Shown here piece by piece: positions 22,947 through 26,162 of a stretch of 26,162 bases of DNA. Within the stretch, counting starts at the first letter, position 1. Each line of letters starts with the position of its first letter. This DNA is from a virus, in IMG/VR virus record IMGVR_UViG_3300045999_013214, positions 1-26,162 of that record, one strand, 5' to 3'. Made by a program: the position numbers and the translations under genes. The notes below the pieces were generated by a model, which was given only the letters and a program-made list of their open reading frames with translations, did not search any database and was not told where the DNA came from.

Positions 22947-24302
22947 TTAGTTTATCTTGAGTAAAAAATCACTTATTTTACTCTTGTCGTCACTTGAAAA
23001 TGAATCAAAACTTGTATTTTGTGTAGGACTTGGTGTGCTGTATGAATCAAGATCTGAAGATATTTCAAAGAATCCGGTAGAGGTATCAATTTTTGCCCCA
23101 TATGTCAGGCCATCTATTCCATATCTATTTTTCATAATGTGAAATCTACCTGTTCCATTTACTTTATCTTCTTTTTTTCTTGATAATGAAGCTGCGAAGT
23201 CAGTAATCATCATCTTATCATAGGAGCCAGCAGCCTTATCCCCCTCAATGATGTCATCCTTTGAACCTGCTCGGTTTACTTGTGATACACTCCATATTGG
23301 GAGATTAAGCTCTCTAGCTAATCCTTTTGTGCCAACATAAATATCATCTATCTCTTCCTTACGTTCTTTACTATTACGTTTTGAACGAAGAAGGTCTACA
23401 TAGTCAACAAGAATTAAATCTGGTTGGAATTCTAAATCAATACATTTTTTAATGTGTGATTCAAGAGTCGATATAGTTGCCTTACCTGTTGGAAATTCTT
23501 TAATAATTAATCGACCTGGGATTTGCTCAACAACGTCTGAAACTTCTTTTTTATATTGAGTAATTTTATTAACTGGGATTTGGGTAAAGTAAGCGTCATA
23601 ACGACGGCCTACATAATCTTCACCTAATTCAAGAGTGTAGTGGATTACATTAAAACCCATTTTAACAGCATGACCTCCTAGAGCAACTAATGCCCAAGAT
23701 TTACCACCACCAGGGTTACCAAAAATAAGACCAAAATCACCACCACCTAAACCACCTTGAAGTAGTTCATTAAATTCTCCCCAAGGTGTGGGTACTGCAA
23801 TTCTATGTTCTTCTCTGTATCGAGATTCAATATCTTTAGAGTATTCGTGACCTACATTTTTATCTTGACCGGCTTTCATAGCAGATTCAATCATAAATTT
23901 AATTGAATCATAATCACCGGCTTGTAGTAAGTCAACAGATTGAAGTAAGGCTTTTTTCAACATCTGGTTTTTACAGAAAGTTGAAAATTCTTCTTCAATA
24001 TAAGCTAAATCATCATTTAATGATTTGTATGCTTCTTTTAATTGTTCTTTAATAGAAATTTGGAGTACTTCATTTTGAACTTTTTTAAGTTCTACTTTTA
24101 GTACTTCCATTGTTGGAGTTGTGTGATACTTTTCATAATACTTAAGTATCTCTTTTACAACCCATTTATGTGCTTGATTATCGAAATAATCTTCACTTAA
24201 AATATCATGAATGTTTATTAAAAACTCTTTATGATTTAAAAGTGAAGCTAAAACCTTTATCTGAAAACCTGGACCATATGAATTTAAATTACTCAGAGTC
24301 AT
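22947..24302 (-). CDS. Replicative DNA helicase (DnaB/T4 gp41-like)
   Basis: This 451-residue protein has an N-terminal helical domain (about 1-155) and a RecA-like motor domain. Walker A is GNPGGGKS (195-202), Walker B is LILVDYVDLL (about 297-306), and the sensor-like QVNRAGS follows at 341-347. TPWGEFNELLQGGLGGGDFG is the typical DnaB-family lead-in to Walker A. As a replicative hexameric helicase it unwinds DNA ahead of the polymerase. A primase gene is not seen in the window. It follows the exonuclease gene by one base. Confidence 0.93.
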   Translation of the reverse strand: MTLSNLNSYGPGFQIKVLASLLNHKEFLINIHDILSEDYFDNQAHKWVVKEILKYYEKYHTTPTMEVLKVELKKVQNEVLQISIKEQLKEAYKSLNDDLAYIEEEFSTFCKNQMLKKALLQSVDLLQAGDYDSIKFMIESAMKAGQDKNVGHEYSKDIESRYREEHRIAVPTPWGEFNELLQGGLGGGDFGLIFGNPGGGKSWALVALGGHAVKMGFNVIHYTLELGEDYVGRRYDAYFTQIPVNKITQYKKEVSDVVEQIPGRLIIKEFPTGKATISTLESHIKKCIDLEFQPDLILVDYVDLLRSKRNSKERKEEIDDIYVGTKGLARELNLPIWSVSQVNRAGSKDDIIEGDKAAGSYDKMMITDFAASLSRKKEDKVNGTGRFHIMKNRYGIDGLTYGAKIDTSTGFFEISSDLDSYSTPSPTQNTSFDSFSSDDKSKISDFLLKIN

Positions 24303-24303
24303 T

Positions 24304-25338
24304 TTATTCGCTTATAATATCTTTAAAATTGCTTGTTAACCAATATTCAATGTTTTTAATTAAATGTCTTAAACCATCTTCATGGTAAAACTTTAAAAAA
24401 GCATTTTCATTCAATTTTGGTGTTTTATCTTTTATTAAATTATCCAAAAAACATTTTTCTTTATCATCTAACATTGGATTAGCTAAATCCATTATTGTAT
24501 AATTTTTTTCTAATTCATCTATACTTTGTATTACACGAGCATAAGTTACATGTTCTTTAAACTTATTTTCACAAATACTAAAGATGCCATCTAAATCTAA
24601 TTCTTTTTCAGCTAATTCAGGAAATTTTTTTAGGATACCTTTTTCACCTAAACCTTTAATTCCTTTAATCATATCTGAACTATCTCCCAATAATGTTTTA
24701 TATAATATAAAATTCTTTGCGGGGATTCCAAATTTTTCTTTAATTGTTTCTTGAGTATAATAATCTTTTTCTATTGGTCTGTAAACAATAATGTTTTCAG
24801 TTACTAATTGAATAAAATCTTTATCACTAGAAACAATAAAAACTTTAGAATTATATTTAGATTCTAATTTTTTAGATAAATGAGCAATGATATCATCTGC
24901 CTCGACTTTGGGCAGGGATACTACTTTAACAGGTAAACATTTTAAATAATGAATTAATCTTACAATTTGGTTTATTTTTGCTTCGTTTTCTTCTTCTAAA
25001 CTATTAAAAACTTGCCAATTTGTAATTCGTCTAATATTTCTATTAGATTTATAATCAGAATTTATATTTTTTCTGTTAGTAGCAGATCCCTGCCCGTCAA
25101 AAACAATATATATAGAAGTTGGCTGAATTTGATTTATTAAAGTTCCTAAAGAACGAATAAAACCCCCAAGACCTCCTACGTGAAGACCTTCTTCATTAAC
25201 AAAATTTAACATTGCAAAGTTTCTAAAAAATAGATTTAAACCATCTATCAAAAGAACTCTATCGTGCTTTTTAGGGAGTACTATTTCATTCTCCTCATCT
25301 AAATTGCTGAGGAGTTTTAATAAATCTTCTTTATTCAT
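24304..25338 (-). CDS. 5'-3' exonuclease / flap endonuclease (FEN, T4 RNase H-like)
   Basis: This 344-residue protein has the FEN/5'-exonuclease fold. VLLIDGLNLFF gives Asp 32, YIVFDG gives Asp 81, VEADDII gives Glu 146, Asp 148 and Asp 149, SSDKDF gives Asp 172 and Asp 174, and GDSSDMIKGIKGLGEKG gives the helix-hairpin-helix with Asp 219 and Asp 222. The likely role is removing RNA primers and flaps on the lagging strand. The open frame reaches 25377 but begins with TTG inside the recombinase gene. The ATG at 25338 begins one base after the recombinase stop and is preferred. Confidence 0.92.
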   Translation of the reverse strand: MNKEDLLKLLSNLDEENEIVLPKKHDRVLLIDGLNLFFRNFAMLNFVNEEGLHVGGLGGFIRSLGTLINQIQPTSIYIVFDGQGSATNRKNINSDYKSNRNIRRITNWQVFNSLEEENEAKINQIVRLIHYLKCLPVKVVSLPKVEADDIIAHLSKKLESKYNSKVFIVSSDKDFIQLVTENIIVYRPIEKDYYTQETIKEKFGIPAKNFILYKTLLGDSSDMIKGIKGLGEKGILKKFPELAEKELDLDGIFSICENKFKEHVTYARVIQSIDELEKNYTIMDLANPMLDDKEKCFLDNLIKDKTPKLNENAFLKFYHEDGLRHLIKNIEYWLTSNFKDIISE

Positions 25339-25339
25339 C

Positions 25340-26162
25340 TTATTCTGGTTCCTGAGAGAATTCTTGTGTTGGTTCAAAGTTGTCTAATTCTTCTACAACT
25401 TCAAAATCACCACCACCTAGAATTTTACTCCACTCTTTTGCGTGAGCATCCTTATAAGATTTTAATGCCTTATCACTATCATCAATAAAACCATGAGGAG
25501 TCATAATAATATTACCACGAGTAGTAATACCATTAATGTGGTTTTTATCAATTTGGATTTTAGTGCGTTTTGCAAATTCAACCTGCTTACCATCCTTAAT
25601 TGCTTTAATTTTGGAGGTACCAGCATTAGAAACATTACCAAACGTTACAACAAACGTGGCATCAAACCACATTGCGAAACCACCTTTGTTCATCAGTTTA
25701 GGTTGACTCATAGGTGTTTCAGCTTTTGCTGTCCATACCTTATTGATACAAACTAATGTGTTAGTATGTTTAGATGATTCTTTACGAGATAATGTAATTT
25801 GTTGATTTACACCATTACCAAATTGAGTTGACATCGCTCCTGCGTTCCATTCGTTGTTATTTTTATTAGAACGTACAGACAATTCACAAGGTACAGAACC
25901 AATTGAATCCCACAAGAACATTAAATCATAAGGTAGATTACCTTTTTTCTGCTCATCAAGTAAATCAAGAATAAATGCTGCTACGTCTTCAATTGTGTGA
26001 ATAGTTTCGCGGTCAGCATATAAGAAAAATCCTTTATAATCTAGAATTTCTCCAGTTTCTTCATCTACTACCTCTTCGATTTGCAGACCCATTTGAGTAG
26101 CGTGTTCCCAACTCCATTTCATCTCGGTAATAATGAATACTGGTAGAATACCTGCTTTTTGG
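25340..26162 (-). CDS. UvsX/RecA-like recombinase, N-terminus cut by window edge
   Basis: Only the C-terminal part of this protein, about 273 residues, is in the window. The frame continues through the right edge, with residues QKAGILPVFIITEMKWSW before the first ATG at 26122, so that ATG is internal. LMFLWDSIGSV is the Walker B strand and NTLVCINKVW is the RecA-type L2/sensor strand. NKGGFAMWFDATFVVTFG is also RecA-like. Walker A would lie outside the window. The C-terminus is acidic (EPTQEFSQEPE), as in UvsX/RecA proteins. It drives strand exchange in phage recombination-dependent replication and repair. Confidence 0.85.
   Translation of the reverse strand, partial: QKAGILPVFIITEMKWSWEHATQMGLQIEEVVDEETGEILDYKGFFLYADRETIHTIEDVAAFILDLLDEQKKGNLPYDLMFLWDSIGSVPCELSVRSNKNNNEWNAGAMSTQFGNGVNQQITLSRKESSKHTNTLVCINKVWTAKAETPMSQPKLMNKGGFAMWFDATFVVTFGNVSNAGTSKIKAIKDGKQVEFAKRTKIQIDKNHINGITTRGNIIMTPHGFIDDSDKALKSYKDAHAKEWSKILGGGDFEVVEELDNFEPTQEFSQEPE

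Overview
The window looks like part of the genome of a large T4-related (gp43/gp45/gp41/UvsX-type) lytic phage. The reasons are a phage-type replisome (family B polymerase, sliding clamp, DnaB/gp41-like helicase, 5'-3' exonuclease, UvsX/RecA recombinase), phage nucleotide metabolism (NrdA, NrdB, ThyA, a MazG-like pyrophosphatase) and lysis genes (M15 peptidase, holin-like proteins). The DNA is AT-rich. Every gene I can support lies on the minus strand, and most neighbours overlap by ATGA or TAATG. Ribosome-binding sites are weak, signal peptides are common and there is a GH16 glycanase, which together suggest a Bacteroidota host, possibly marine or freshwater Flavobacteria. That host call is an inference. 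I see no tRNA, integrase, transposon or CRISPR array, and no gene-free stretch over about 100 bases.

In transcription order, right to left. (1) 26162-21.9 kb: a UvsX/RecA recombinase cut by the right edge, a FEN-type exonuclease, the helicase and NrdB. (2) 21.9-19.6 kb: a secreted DNA/RNA non-specific endonuclease lies between nrdB and nrdA. A UUCG-loop terminator follows nrdA. (3) 19.5-15.2 kb: an envelope and lysis block. It holds two small anchored coiled-coil proteins, an outer-membrane-barrel-like protein, a two-helix holin-like protein, an M15 endolysin candidate, a holin-like protein, a large membrane coiled-coil protein and a secreted protein. (4) 15.2-12.9 kb: an accessory block with a SET-domain protein, a GH16 glycoside hydrolase and three unrecognised proteins, closed by a strong terminator. 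(5) 12.8-6.5 kb: a 7-deazaguanine DNA-modification pathway, made of a DpdA-like transglycosylase, QueC, QueD, QueE and FolE, with thioredoxin, ThyA, HPRT and small proteins between them. (6) 6.5-2.0 kb: a pyrophosphatase, then a family B polymerase split into two genes between motifs B and C with two small ORFs in the gap (one Smr-like), then the sliding clamp and a terminator-like hairpin. (7) 1.9-0 kb: a small conserved-looking protein, GroES, and GroEL cut by the left edge.

The best candidates for something new are four. The DNA polymerase is split, with an Smr-like ORF in the gap. The deazaguanine pathway is complete, but its QueD and QueC have lost zinc ligands (QueC shows Cys-to-Ser changes at the CxxC). 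An HPRT in the same operon could recycle the guanine that DpdA releases. The third and fourth are a spanin-like pair whose outer partner looks like a beta-barrel rather than a lipoprotein, and a full GroES-GroEL pair together with secreted nuclease, GH16 and SET proteins. All function calls come from reading motifs by eye; no database search was run.
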